DNA from: Desulfobacterales bacterium
GTDB taxonomy: Bacteria; Desulfobacterota; Desulfobacteria; Desulfobacterales; JAHDSC01
NCBI GenBank assembly: GCA_016931455.1
Contig: JAFGES010000042.1
Span: 32,241 to 96,240, forward strand
DNA length: 64,000 nt
Direction of reading: 5' to 3'
Shown: positions 55,543-63,952 of the stretch, in pieces
Layout: the number at the start of each line of letters is the position of its first letter
Position numbering within the stretch: the first letter of the stretch is position 1
Position numbers and translations under genes: made by a program
Notes under the pieces: generated by a model
What the model was told of the DNA's origin: nothing
Databases searched by the model: none
The model's input: the letters and a program-made list of their open reading frames with translations, nothing else

Positions 55543-55971
55543 TTATTTAGGCATTAATTTTTGATAAGCTTTCTGAATTTCTTTAAAGCGCTTTTCGGCC
55601 AGTTCCTTAAATTCTTCGCCTAAATGCGCTACTTTGTCGGGATGGTATTTGCCGGCAAGTTGCCGGTAGGCTTTTTTGATATCTTCAGGGGAAGCATTTG
55701 GATTAATGCCGAGAATAGTGTAAGGGTTATCGGTTGCATTTTGCTGTTTGGAGCGAAACTGCCGGTCGGACGTATTGCGGTTAAAAGCCTCGTCTTTACT
55801 ATATTGCCGGAAAGTGGTCGGTTTGATTTTCTGATTTTTTAAATAACGCCACAAAAGTCCTAAAATGATCAGGTCATCAAGCCAACCCCAACCGATTAAC
55901 AGATCAGGCAAAAAATCATAGGGCCATAGTGCGTATAACGCTGCTGAAACGATTAATATAATTTTCCACAT
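55543..55971 (-). CDS. DUF1232-like membrane segment plus C-terminal J-domain
   Basis: 142 residues. About 1-45 is a hydrophobic DUF1232-type segment ('[20 protein letters not shown]'). About 78-142 is a J-domain: '[20 protein letters not shown]', '[17 protein letters not shown]', with the HPD tripeptide needed to stimulate DnaK. It is a membrane-tethered DnaK co-chaperone; its target is unknown. Confidence 0.92.
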   Translation of the reverse strand: MWKIILIVSAALYALWPYDFLPDLLIGWGWLDDLIILGLLWRYLKNQKIKPTTFRQYSKDEAFNRNTSDRQFRSKQQNATDNPYTILGINPNASPEDIKKAYRQLAGKYHPDKVAHLGEEFKELAEKRFKEIQKAYQKLMPK

Positions 55972-56040
55972 ACATGTTTTTTACTTTATTTCTTATAAAT
56001 TCGCAACCGGTTACAGACTCAAAGATCGGAAAAATGGATA

Positions 56041-56949
56041 ATGGGAAAATTCCCGACCGCTGTTTGGCTGATTATCATCGGCCTTATTTTTACAACTGCA
56101 ACCCCTTCGGTTGCTCGAAATGTAATTGATCAGATAGGACGAAAGGTTTTAGTGCCCGACAATCCTCAACGAGTTGTTGCAATGGCCCCGAGTGTAACGG
56201 AAATTATTTTTGACATCGGGAAGGGCCACTGTTTAAAGGGGGTAACGCGCTTTAGTGATTTTCCTTCCGAGGCTCAAACAATTCCCAAGGTAGGTTCTTA
56301 TGTTCATCTGAATCTGGAAAAAATTGTGGCCTTACAACCGGATCTGTGTATTGCAATCAATGATGGCAACCCTAAAGAAGTCGCCGATCGTCTAGAATCT
56401 TTTAAAATACCGGTTTATGTAATTGATCCAAAGGATTTGAAGACGGTTATGCAAACGATCCTTGAAATCGGAAAATTGCTCAATGCCGATACTGAGGCCG
56501 ATCATTTGGTTCAAAATATGCAGTCCCGGATTCAGCAGGTGCAAGCTTTAGTAACCAAAACCCATTTTCGACCCCGTGTTTTTTTTCAGATTGGAATTAC
56601 CCCTATCGTTTCTGCCGGAACGCAAACCTTCATCCATGAGCTTATCGAGATGGCAGGAGGAAAAAATCTTGCTGAAGGATCCATATTCTATCCACGTTTT
56701 GCCAAAGAGCAGGTTTTAAAACTAGCACCCGAGGTCTTTATTATTACCTCGATGGCTAGAAACTGTGACTTTGAGCGTGTGAAGGCTGAATGGAGTCGTT
56801 GGCCGCGTGTGCCGGCGGTGAAAAATCAACGCATTTTCCTTGTGAATTCGGATTTTTTTGATCGACCCACCCCTCGTCTAATAAACGGTCTTGAGCTGTT
56901 ATTGCAACTGATTCATCCGGAACTTATTGAGGGAAGGCAGCCAACGTGA
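56041..56949 (+). CDS. btuF: periplasmic binding protein of a cobalamin/siderophore-type ABC importer
   Basis: 302 residues, signal peptide about 1-25, then 'IDQIGRKVLVPDNPQRVVAM', 'APSVTEIIFDIGKG', 'GVTRFSDFPSEAQTIPKVGS', 'NLEKIVALQPDLCIAI' and 'GTQTFIHELIEMAGGKNLA', the BtuF class III pattern. It is first in a three-gene unit with permease and ATPase (GTGA and ATGA overlaps). Vitamin B12 is the likeliest cargo by sequence type, but iron-siderophore cannot be excluded. No cobalamin riboswitch was seen upstream. Confidence 0.87.
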   Translation: MGKFPTAVWLIIIGLIFTTATPSVARNVIDQIGRKVLVPDNPQRVVAMAPSVTEIIFDIGKGHCLKGVTRFSDFPSEAQTIPKVGSYVHLNLEKIVALQPDLCIAINDGNPKEVADRLESFKIPVYVIDPKDLKTVMQTILEIGKLLNADTEADHLVQNMQSRIQQVQALVTKTHFRPRVFFQIGITPIVSAGTQTFIHELIEMAGGKNLAEGSIFYPRFAKEQVLKLAPEVFIITSMARNCDFERVKAEWSRWPRVPAVKNQRIFLVNSDFFDRPTPRLINGLELLLQLIHPELIEGRQPT

Positions 56950-57950
56950 AGTCACCTTTTATACTCAAACGTCTCCTGATCGTTTCTTTTTTTTTAGCTC
57001 TTCTTCTTTTTGTTGCCGTTTTTTTAGGTCTTGCCATGGGATCGGCCGGCAGTGAAATAAAAGCGGTTTTGCGATCTTTGTTAAAACAAGGCAATAGTGA
57101 TTCATTGTTGGAGACCGTTATCTGGGGTATTCGCTTTCCAAGAGTGCTTACCGCCACTTTGGTGGGTGCCACCCTTTCTTTGGGCGGACTCGTTTTCCAG
57201 GCGCTGCTTCGAAACCCGCTGGCAGAACCTTATATCCTCGGTATTTCGGGTGGGTCCGCTGTGGGCGCCATTATTGGTATCTTAATGGGATTTGCACGTT
57301 TTCCGGGTGTCAGTCTAACCGCTTTTGCCGGAAGTATGGCCACCTTGCTGCTGATTTTGGCCTTATCGACCGGAAAATCCATTTTAAAAAAAGATTCTCT
57401 ACTGTTATCCGGTGTGATGGTCAATGCCTTTTGCTCTGCTGTTATCATGTTTCTTATTTCACTGACCCAAGACAGCCGTTTGCATAACATTATTTTTTGG
57501 CTGATGGGAGATCTTTCGATGGCCGATATGGGACAAGTTCGTATTCTCTTGGTTATGCTTTTGCCCTGTTTCGTTCTTCTTTTCTTTTTATCGCATCGAA
57601 TGAATTTACTGCTTTTGGGAAAGGAAATGGCTTTGACCATGGGGGTGAACGTCAAGGTTGTGACCGTGACTTTGCTTGTCGTTACCTCATTTATGGTCAG
57701 TATTACGGTCAGTCATTGCGGGCTGCTGGGCTTTGTGGGACTGGTTATGCCGCATTTGCTGCGACTTTTACTGGGCCCTGATCATCGGGTGCTTGTTCCG
57801 GCCTGTTTAATCGGTGGAGGGGCTTATATGGTTTTTTGCGATTTATTGGCTAGAGTGCTTCCCAGACAGGGTGAGATGCCCGGGGGAGTAATTACCGCGA
57901 TGATTGGTGCGCCTCTTTTTATATTCCTCCTGAAAAGATCCAAACGATGA
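56946..57950 (+). CDS. btuC: FecCD-family ABC permease (BtuC-like)
   Basis: 334 residues from GTG 56946, overlapping the previous stop. About ten membrane helices. Family landmarks: 'WGIRFPRVLTATLVGATLSL', 'GGLVFQALLRNPLAEPYILG', 'ISGGSAVGAIIGI', 'ALTMGVNVK', 'CGLLGFVGLVMPHLLRLLLG' and 'PRQGEMPGGVITAMIGAPLF'. It forms the inner-membrane channel for the cargo bound by the preceding protein. Confidence 0.94.
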   Translation: MKSPFILKRLLIVSFFLALLLFVAVFLGLAMGSAGSEIKAVLRSLLKQGNSDSLLETVIWGIRFPRVLTATLVGATLSLGGLVFQALLRNPLAEPYILGISGGSAVGAIIGILMGFARFPGVSLTAFAGSMATLLLILALSTGKSILKKDSLLLSGVMVNAFCSAVIMFLISLTQDSRLHNIIFWLMGDLSMADMGQVRILLVMLLPCFVLLFFLSHRMNLLLLGKEMALTMGVNVKVVTVTLLVVTSFMVSITVSHCGLLGFVGLVMPHLLRLLLGPDHRVLVPACLIGGGAYMVFCDLLARVLPRQGEMPGGVITAMIGAPLFIFLLKRSKR

Positions 57951-58750
57951 ATCCGGCGATTGCGATAACGAATCTAAATCATGCCTATGGTGACAGTCCG
58001 GTTTTGAAAAACCTTTCTTTTTCAATTCGGAAAGGTAGTTTTTTCATTATCATCGGCCCCAATGGTTCCGGTAAAACAACCCTATTGAAAATTATTTCCG
58101 GTATTATAAAACCTGGGAAAGGCCGAATGCAAATCCTGGGACGTCCGTTTGACGGCTATAAGCAAAGGACTCTGGCAAAAACGATTGCCTTGGTGCCCCA
58201 AATCGTTTCAGAAGATTTTCCTTTTACCGTAATGGAATTGGTATTGATGGGACGTTCACCCTATTTGAATATTCTAGGTTTGGAACAGCCCGGAGATCTG
58301 AAAATAGCAAAACAAGCAATGGCTTTTACCGGGGTTGAACATCTTGCAAATCGCAAATTAGATCAGTTAAGCGGAGGCGAACGGCAACGCGTTTTTATCG
58401 CCAGGGCTATTTGCCAGGAACCGCAGATTATTCTGTTGGATGAGCCGACCGCCTCGCTGGACCTTGCTCATCAGGGGCGGGTGATGGATCTGATGGAAAG
58501 ATTGAAAAATGAAAAAGGGATGACCATTGTCATGGTATCGCATGATGTCAATCTTGCCGCGATGTACGGCGACAGTTTGCTGTTGCTTAAACAGGGGCAA
58601 ATCGTGGGTATCGGCGATCCTGGTGAGGTTTTGACATACCAAACCCTGGAGCAAGCTTATGGGTGTACACTTTTAGTTGATAAAAGCCCGCTCGGAGAAT
58701 TTCCTCGCGTGACATTGGTTCCGCAACGACTGAATCAAGTTGAAAGCTGA
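57947..58750 (+). CDS. btuD: ABC importer ATPase (BtuD/FecE-like)
   Basis: 267 residues, start overlapping the permease stop (ATGA). Walker A '[17 protein letters not shown]', Q-loop 'ALVPQIVSEDFPFTVMELVL', 'MGRSPYLNILGLE', signature 'QLSGGERQRVFIARAI', Walker B 'QIILLDEPTASLDLAHQG', and 'VMVSHDVNLAAMYGDSLLLL'. It drives the importer. No regulator gene adjoins. Confidence 0.95.
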   Translation: MNPAIAITNLNHAYGDSPVLKNLSFSIRKGSFFIIIGPNGSGKTTLLKIISGIIKPGKGRMQILGRPFDGYKQRTLAKTIALVPQIVSEDFPFTVMELVLMGRSPYLNILGLEQPGDLKIAKQAMAFTGVEHLANRKLDQLSGGERQRVFIARAICQEPQIILLDEPTASLDLAHQGRVMDLMERLKNEKGMTIVMVSHDVNLAAMYGDSLLLLKQGQIVGIGDPGEVLTYQTLEQAYGCTLLVDKSPLGEFPRVTLVPQRLNQVES

Positions 58751-58762
58751 ACAAATCGCCCA

Positions 58763-58945
58763 TTAGGGGCGGGCGAGCAACCCTATCGTGACCGGTTTAA
58801 TACAACCTTTGTCGTTTCACATGGGTGGAATGATATTCGAATCAACCTCGAAGAGGTAAAAGAAGCTCCGTACGGAAGGACTATGAATATGGAGTCTATT
58901 GATGGTCTAGGCATTTTTGTGATGAGACTGGAAAAACCATATTGA
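58763..58945 (+). pseudogene. C-terminal remnant resembling VanZ-family/carbohydrate-associated protein
   Basis: An open frame without a start reads 'GEQPYRDRFNTTFVVSHGWN', 'DIRINLEEVKEAPYGRTMNM', 'ESIDGLGIFVMRLEKPY', then TGA. It resembles the C-terminal extension (CBM-like beta-sandwich) of VanZ-family proteins. The upstream part of the gene is absent. Confidence 0.5.
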
Positions 58946-58983
58946 AAGATGGGACGATTGAAAGATGGTTGAAAGATGGGACG
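58942..58983 (+). repeat. short imperfect tandem repeat
   Basis: Three close copies of TTGAAAGATGG, the outer two followed by GACG, in the relic zone. Likely replication slippage. Confidence 0.5.
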
Positions 58984-59043
58984 TCCGTGCATAAAGTGCT
59001 TGACGTTTAATATTCAATCTTGATGATCATGTTAAAAAAGAAT

Positions 59044-59160
59044 TTACAGCTCTACGAACTGCGAGTTAATATTAAAGCACTTGCAGAGAAGGTGTCCGAA
59101 AATTATAATATTTCCATGAGTGAACTTCTGGCAGAAAATCGAAGAAGGAAGGAAGTGCAA
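59044..59160 (+). pseudogene. fragment of REP-associated (Y1-type) transposase, C-terminal region
   Basis: Residues 'LQLYELRVNIKALAEKVSEN', 'YNISMSELLAENRRRKEVQA' match the region after the catalytic domain in REP-associated tyrosine transposases ('...sGSRKRxxVxARs' helix). The homology stops abruptly near 59160. The catalytic HUH part is absent, so this is a decayed mobile element. Confidence 0.55.
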
Positions 59161-59165
59161 GCCGG

Positions 59166-59324
59166 GTGTGCAATCAATTCGTATGGTTTTCATTTGTGGC
59201 AACATTTCTTGCAAGCCCTCCAATCTCTAATCATTTCAATAAATTTGAGCATTATATCGATCAAATATTGGGAGGAGCGATGATTGCATTAGGAGTTAAG
59301 GTTATTGCGTCCGAAACAACATAA
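59166..59324 (+). pseudogene. C-terminal remnant of a LysE-type exporter
   Basis: In a different frame from the transposase remnant the DNA reads 'VCNQFVWFSFVATFLASPPI', 'SNHFNKFEHYIDQILGGAMI', 'ALGVKVIASETT', then TAA. The 'GGAMIALGVKV' end is like LysE/RhtB exporters. No start and no N-terminal half. Confidence 0.5.
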
Positions 59325-59353
59325 AGGACCAATCAAAAAATAAGGAGAACGCT

Positions 59354-60034
59354 TTGCAAATTCTTTTTTTATCGAAATGCCGTAAAACTTTTATGACGAT
59401 GCTGATATTTACTCTTGGGATATTTGGTTCTGTTGCTTTCAGCGGTGATTTTATCAAATATGACTCGGATATTTCGGGGAAAATAGTAGATTATGATACA
59501 AAAAATACCTTGGAAGGAGTAGTCGTTTCTGCTGTCTGGTTCTACGAACAGTTTCGGTTGACCGCAGCCTCCAAAAGACAATATTACGATTATTTTGAAA
59601 CGCTCACCGATCAGGATGGTAATTTCAGGATACCGGGAAAAGGATGGTGCATCATAAGAAATATTTATCCACCGGAGATTTCGATATTCAAGGCGGGTTA
59701 TTCGGTTTTACATTTGCAGAATGCGGCCCTCCATTCCAATCAAGACTACCGGTCGGGGGATGAAATAAAATGGGTCGACGGTAAGGCGATCATACTTTTT
59801 CGCAAAAAATCGTCGGAGGAAAGAAGTAGGTATCTCAAATCGTATACAGTAGTTCCACTCTTCCAAATGATGCGTGACGGTGTTCCACCTGAAAAAGTTC
59901 GACTCTATGTAACGGAACTTAAAAAGGAATACGAAGCAAACGGCATGATGGATGACCAGCCCTATTTACGGCATAAGAAAGGGGGAATATTGCCCGCTAA
60001 GGAAGACTATTTAAAGAAAAATACAATGCAATAA
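59354..60034 (+). CDS. secreted protein with carboxypeptidase-regulatory-like domain
   Basis: 226 residues from TTG 59354, eleven bases after AAGGAG; no better start. Signal peptide about 1-30. About 38-120 reads 'ISGKIVDYDTKNTLEGVVVS', 'TDQDGNFRIPGKGW' and 'EISIFKAGYSVL', a CarboxypepD_reg-like beta-sandwich. The rest is Lys-rich and helical. Family members are found in extracytoplasmic proteins of unknown role. Confidence 0.75.
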   Translation: MQILFLSKCRKTFMTMLIFTLGIFGSVAFSGDFIKYDSDISGKIVDYDTKNTLEGVVVSAVWFYEQFRLTAASKRQYYDYFETLTDQDGNFRIPGKGWCIIRNIYPPEISIFKAGYSVLHLQNAALHSNQDYRSGDEIKWVDGKAIILFRKKSSEERSRYLKSYTVVPLFQMMRDGVPPEKVRLYVTELKKEYEANGMMDDQPYLRHKKGGILPAKEDYLKKNTMQ

Positions 60035-60129
60035 CGGAAATTTAAAATCCTTGTTGATGTTATGCTGAAAAAGAGGGGAACCTCATCGCATACGTGACTT
60101 AAATAACGTTTTTCAATAGGGGGGGTAAA

Positions 60130-61314
60130 ATGCAGGAGAAAATGAAGTTCGGGACCAGATGCGTGCATGCAGGGGAGAAACCGGACCCGGTTTTCGGGGC
60201 GCACACGACACCCATATTCCAAACATCTACTTTTGTGTTTGCGAACGCCGGACAGGGGGCTGCAAGGTTTGCAGGGAAAGAAGCAGGGTACGTGTACACC
60301 CGGATTTCCCCAAACACGCCCACCCATGCTGTGTTTGTAGAGAAGGTTGCCGCGCTTGAAGAGGGAGACGCCGGACAGACCTTTGCCTCGGGGATGGCTG
60401 CGATTACAGCTGTTGTCCTTGCTAATTTGAAGCAGGGGGACCACCTGATCTCAACGAATGTTGTTTACGGCTGCACCTACAACCTTTTTTCGGAAATCCT
60501 ATCCGGACTCGGGATTGAGGTCAGTTTTATTGATACGACGGACTTGGGAAAAGTAAGAGCGGCTTTTCAGGAAAACACGAAAATGGTTTTTCTGGAAACA
60601 CCTGCCAATCCCACCATGAATGTCTGTGATATCGGCGAAATCGCAGGCATGGCTCGGGAACACGGAGCCCTTTCCATTGTCGACAACACCTTTGCAACGC
60701 CATATTTCCAGAAGCCCCTGCAACTCGGGGCGGATGTATCCCTCAGTAGCTGCACCAAGTACATAGGCGGACATGCCGACCTGCTTGGAGGGGTTGTTGT
60801 CGGAAGCCTGGATTTCATGAAAAAACTCGCTCCGTTTGTCGAGTACACAGGGGGAATCATGGGTCCCCATGAGGCGTGGCTCTGCATCCGGGGGCTGAAA
60901 ACGCTGCATCTGAGGATGGAAAAGCATGCTGAAAATGCCCTGAAAACGGCTGAGTTTCTTGAGGCCCGTCCCGAAGTCGAGTGGGTTAGGTATCCCGGGC
61001 TCCGCTCCCATCCTCAGCATGATGTCGCCAAAAAGCAGATGAGCGGCTATAGCGGCATGCTTTCTTTCGGGGTCAGGGGCGGAATCGAGGCTGGCAGGAG
61101 GCTCATGAACAGCGTCAGTCTCTGTTCCCTTGCCGTGAGCCTGGGCGCGACCGATACCCTTATCCAACACCCGGCATCCATGACCCATGCGTGCGTTCCT
61201 CCGGAAGTACGAAAGAAGGTGGGAATCACGGATGAACTGGTCAGGATGTCGGTCGGAATCGAGGACCCGGAGGATATAATAGCGGACCTTGAGCAGGCCT
61301 TCGGGAAGATCTGA
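60130..61314 (+). CDS. megL: methionine gamma-lyase-type PLP enzyme, archaeal-looking
   Basis: 394 residues with a strong ribosome site (AGGGGGG) before the ATG. Cys/Met-metabolism PLP fold: 'TRCVHAGEKPDPVFGAHTTP', 'YTRISPNTPT', 'FASGMAAITAV', 'VFLETPANPTMNVCDI', Lys for PLP in 'SLSSCTKYIGGHADLLGG' and 'HPASMTHACVPPEVRKKVGI'. 'VVYGCTYNLF' has Cys at the position that marks methionine gamma-lyase (Cys116 in the Pseudomonas enzyme). It would cleave methionine to methanethiol, ammonia and 2-oxobutyrate; gamma-synthase or sulfhydrylase activity is possible. The gene is clearly GC-richer than its neighbours, with different codon use, suggesting transfer. Confidence 0.9.
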   Translation: MQEKMKFGTRCVHAGEKPDPVFGAHTTPIFQTSTFVFANAGQGAARFAGKEAGYVYTRISPNTPTHAVFVEKVAALEEGDAGQTFASGMAAITAVVLANLKQGDHLISTNVVYGCTYNLFSEILSGLGIEVSFIDTTDLGKVRAAFQENTKMVFLETPANPTMNVCDIGEIAGMAREHGALSIVDNTFATPYFQKPLQLGADVSLSSCTKYIGGHADLLGGVVVGSLDFMKKLAPFVEYTGGIMGPHEAWLCIRGLKTLHLRMEKHAENALKTAEFLEARPEVEWVRYPGLRSHPQHDVAKKQMSGYSGMLSFGVRGGIEAGRRLMNSVSLCSLAVSLGATDTLIQHPASMTHACVPPEVRKKVGITDELVRMSVGIEDPEDIIADLEQAFGKI

Positions 61315-61635
61315 GTCCAGCAGCAAAGAGATTACGTTTTGGGGCTGACCGGTGGAGAACGTTATGGACGAACGTCCTCGTCCCGATAGCCGTATGAAAA
61401 TATTTATATAAAAATGGGTAAATTTTTTCATAATCCTTATAAGAGATAGATTTTAAAAAAACATAACCACCTAAATTAATTTCCAATATTAATATAAATA
61501 AATTTTGTACAATTTTTGCATATGTATAAATAAAAAAATACTAATTCATTTTAAATGCTGAAAATAAGAAGTAACCTTCCTCACACGATAAGAAACACAA
61601 TTGCGTAAATAGACTCATACAAGGAGAACCCAGTC
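61315..61635. other. intergenic region with an archaeal-type AT-rich stretch
   Basis: The first about 70 bases keep the GC-rich composition of the preceding gene and contain a short palindrome GGACGAACGTCC. Then comes 'AAATATTTATATAAAAAT', resembling archaeal TATA boxes, then AT-rich DNA typical of the window. No gene recognised. Confidence 0.5.
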
Positions 61636-63651
61636 ATGAACAAGAAAATTAAAACGAGACCTGTAATGCTGATAATCATAACGACTTGTATTTTTATCAT
61701 TTATGGACAAAGTTTTGCCTTGGATAAGTCTGTTGCTAAAATTCGAGCCGATAAAGTTCATGCACTAGGATACAACGGATTTAATGCCGATGTCGCGATA
61801 ATCGATACGGGGGTCGGTATCTTATCCGGTGGAACCGATGACGATCTTAATAATCATCCGGATTTAACATGGGGAACCACGATTTATCGGGAGGATTTTT
61901 CGAGCAGTGGAACTAAAGACGATACCATTGGCCATGGCACTCACGTAGCCGGTATTGTCGCATCGAATGACTTTGACGGCACCGATGCAAAATATATTGG
62001 TGTCGCTCCCTATGCGGATATTTTAAGCGGCAAACACGACGGACATTACGATCAAATAGTAAATGCTTTTGAATGGGCGCTTAGTCATAGTTTTCAACCC
62101 GCTGATGTAATCAATTATTCGTTTGGGGAGAGCCGCCAGACTTCTGATGGGACTTATTCTCAACTTCAAAGTTACATTGATTTTATTATCGACAACCCTT
62201 CAAGAACTGCTAATACCATAAGCGATTCTATGAATGAGCCTGTAACTGTTGTCATTGCCGCCGGAAATGGCGAAGACAAGTGGCGGAAAATTGGTCTAAA
62301 TCCTAGTGATGCTTCTTCACCGGTATATGATCCGGGTTCGGCCTATAATGCCATAACCGTTGGGGTAACAACGGATGAACCCGACTATGATCAACTGGCT
62401 GATTGGAGTTCACGGCGGGGAGAAAAAGATTATGGGCCTGACGGAAAACCGGGTAAAGGCGGTGTTGATGATGATGGTGATGGGATGATAGATGAGACGG
62501 ATGAATGGGCTGCGCCGGGTAGCGATGATTCTGTTAAGGATAACGTTAACTTGCGGTCTAAACCGGATATTGTCGCACCGGGAGTAAATATTCAAAGCAC
62601 CAATAACGATTGGGGCCCGGTTGAAAATAATTCTAATCCGCTGCATGTAGCATCGACGAGAAATGAGGGTGATAACAATAATAATCCGGGAGAACCGTTC
62701 ACGGATAACAACAGCAATGGTTTCCGGGATCCGGGTGAACCCTTTACAGACACAAACGGTAATGGTAGTTGGGATGTATTAGATGATGATTCATATGATT
62801 TTGTAAGCATGGATGGAACTAGTATGGCCGCCCCTCATGTTGCAGGCGCAGCCGCTCTCTTATATGATATCGGCACGAAGAACAATCTTACCGAAACAGG
62901 CACGCCGAATGATGCGGAGCTGGATCATAAAGTCATAAAAGCGGTTTTACTCAATGCCACGGATAAGGTAGGCAAAGATCCGTCGGATCCATCGGTTGTT
63001 AAAGATCGTGATGGATCGGTTTGGAGCCACACTCAGACACAGCCATTGGATGACGGACTGGGAGCCGGGCAACTTGATGCATACAACGCCTACATCAACT
63101 ATATGGCCAGTGATTTGAAGGGAGAGGAAAATCCCTCCGATATTACCAAAGAATACGTCGAGCCGATTGCATGGGATATTCAGACAATAGGTAAAGACGG
63201 ATTTACTTCCCATTTTTACACGATTGATGAACCTTTGCTTGTCAATTCCTGGCTGACTTCGACATTGGTCTGGGATAAACATGTGATATGGACCGATGAC
63301 GGGGACGGCGTTGTTGAATATACGGACACCTTTAATTATCAACCGCTGGATGATCTGGATTTATATCTGTGGCGAGGCACTTTTGATAATTTGTCGTTTA
63401 ATGTCGATTGGTCCTGGAGTGACATTGATAATTTGGAACATATCCACTATCAGATAGCTGAAAGTGATTATTATACGCTCGAAGTACGACTGCATTCCGG
63501 AGATGGAGAAAATTATGGTCTTGCATGGTGGTCTACACCTGTGCCGGAACCTTCAACTTATATTCTTGTTCTTATCGGTCTGTGCGGTTTATTAGTCTGG
63601 AAACACGGTCGAAAGAAAGCACAAAGCCGCCTTTTTGGAAGTTGTCGTTAA
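61636..63651 (+). CDS. secreted S8 subtilisin-like protease with PEP-CTERM tail
   Basis: 671 residues. Signal peptide about 1-29. Catalytic Asp in 'ADVAIIDTGVG', His in 'GHGTHVAGIVAS', Ser in 'MDGTSMAAPHVAGAAALL'. About 350-382 is an Asn/Asp-rich insert with EF-hand-like repeats ('NNNNPGEPFTDNNSNGFRDP', 'GEPFTDTNGNGSWD') that may bind calcium. About 515-640 is a beta-rich C-domain. The tail 'PVPEPSTYILVLIGLCGLLV' plus 'WKHGRKK' is the PEP-CTERM signal. It should be exported, processed by exosortase and retained at the surface. Substrate unknown. Confidence 0.94.
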   Translation: MNKKIKTRPVMLIIITTCIFIIYGQSFALDKSVAKIRADKVHALGYNGFNADVAIIDTGVGILSGGTDDDLNNHPDLTWGTTIYREDFSSSGTKDDTIGHGTHVAGIVASNDFDGTDAKYIGVAPYADILSGKHDGHYDQIVNAFEWALSHSFQPADVINYSFGESRQTSDGTYSQLQSYIDFIIDNPSRTANTISDSMNEPVTVVIAAGNGEDKWRKIGLNPSDASSPVYDPGSAYNAITVGVTTDEPDYDQLADWSSRRGEKDYGPDGKPGKGGVDDDGDGMIDETDEWAAPGSDDSVKDNVNLRSKPDIVAPGVNIQSTNNDWGPVENNSNPLHVASTRNEGDNNNNPGEPFTDNNSNGFRDPGEPFTDTNGNGSWDVLDDDSYDFVSMDGTSMAAPHVAGAAALLYDIGTKNNLTETGTPNDAELDHKVIKAVLLNATDKVGKDPSDPSVVKDRDGSVWSHTQTQPLDDGLGAGQLDAYNAYINYMASDLKGEENPSDITKEYVEPIAWDIQTIGKDGFTSHFYTIDEPLLVNSWLTSTLVWDKHVIWTDDGDGVVEYTDTFNYQPLDDLDLYLWRGTFDNLSFNVDWSWSDIDNLEHIHYQIAESDYYTLEVRLHSGDGENYGLAWWSTPVPEPSTYILVLIGLCGLLVWKHGRKKAQSRLFGSCR

Positions 63652-63667
63652 GTCTATTCTTGTTGAA

Positions 63668-63952
63668 TCAGTTGAGCGCTTCGAGGTCATTGGGTGAACA
63701 TCTGATGGCGTTCTTATATTCTTCGATTGACTTTTCTATATTTCCTATGGCCTGATAACAATTCCCCAATTTCTTATGCAATTTTCCCATGCTCGGTGCC
63801 AATGCAATTGCCTTTTGATAATAATTGATTGCTTCTTTACATCTTCCGCTATTTTTAAGAAGATCACTCAGAGTATAAGAGCTAAAATAAAGAAGGGAAA
63901 AAATAATAATAACTTCTTTGCATTTTTTATGGTCCTTACTATTCACACTCAA
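63668..63952 (-). CDS. TPR-repeat protein, short or fragmentary
   Basis: 94 residues at most. Two TPRs: 'LLKNSGRCKEAINYYQKAIA', 'LAPSMGKLHKKLGNCYQAIG', 'NIEKSIEEYKNAIRCSPNDL', ending 'EALN' where a next repeat would begin. Start is uncertain: TTG 63952 or GTG 63946, both overlapping the end of the preceding zinc-ribbon frame. The N-terminal 25 residues are hydrophobic. It may be a truncated remnant of a larger TPR protein. Confidence 0.55.
   Translation of the reverse strand: MSVNSKDHKKCKEVIIIFSLLYFSSYTLSDLLKNSGRCKEAINYYQKAIALAPSMGKLHKKLGNCYQAIGNIEKSIEEYKNAIRCSPNDLEALN

Noticed and set aside
55972..56040. Possible cobalamin riboswitch before the BtuFCD-type operon
   Set aside because: The gap is only about 70 bases and lacks the B12-box; the cargo therefore remains uncertain.
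60499..61431. 310-codon minus-strand open frame opposite the methionine gamma-lyase
   Set aside because: Long antisense frames are expected in the GC-richer gene; the plus strand carries all PLP-enzyme motifs.
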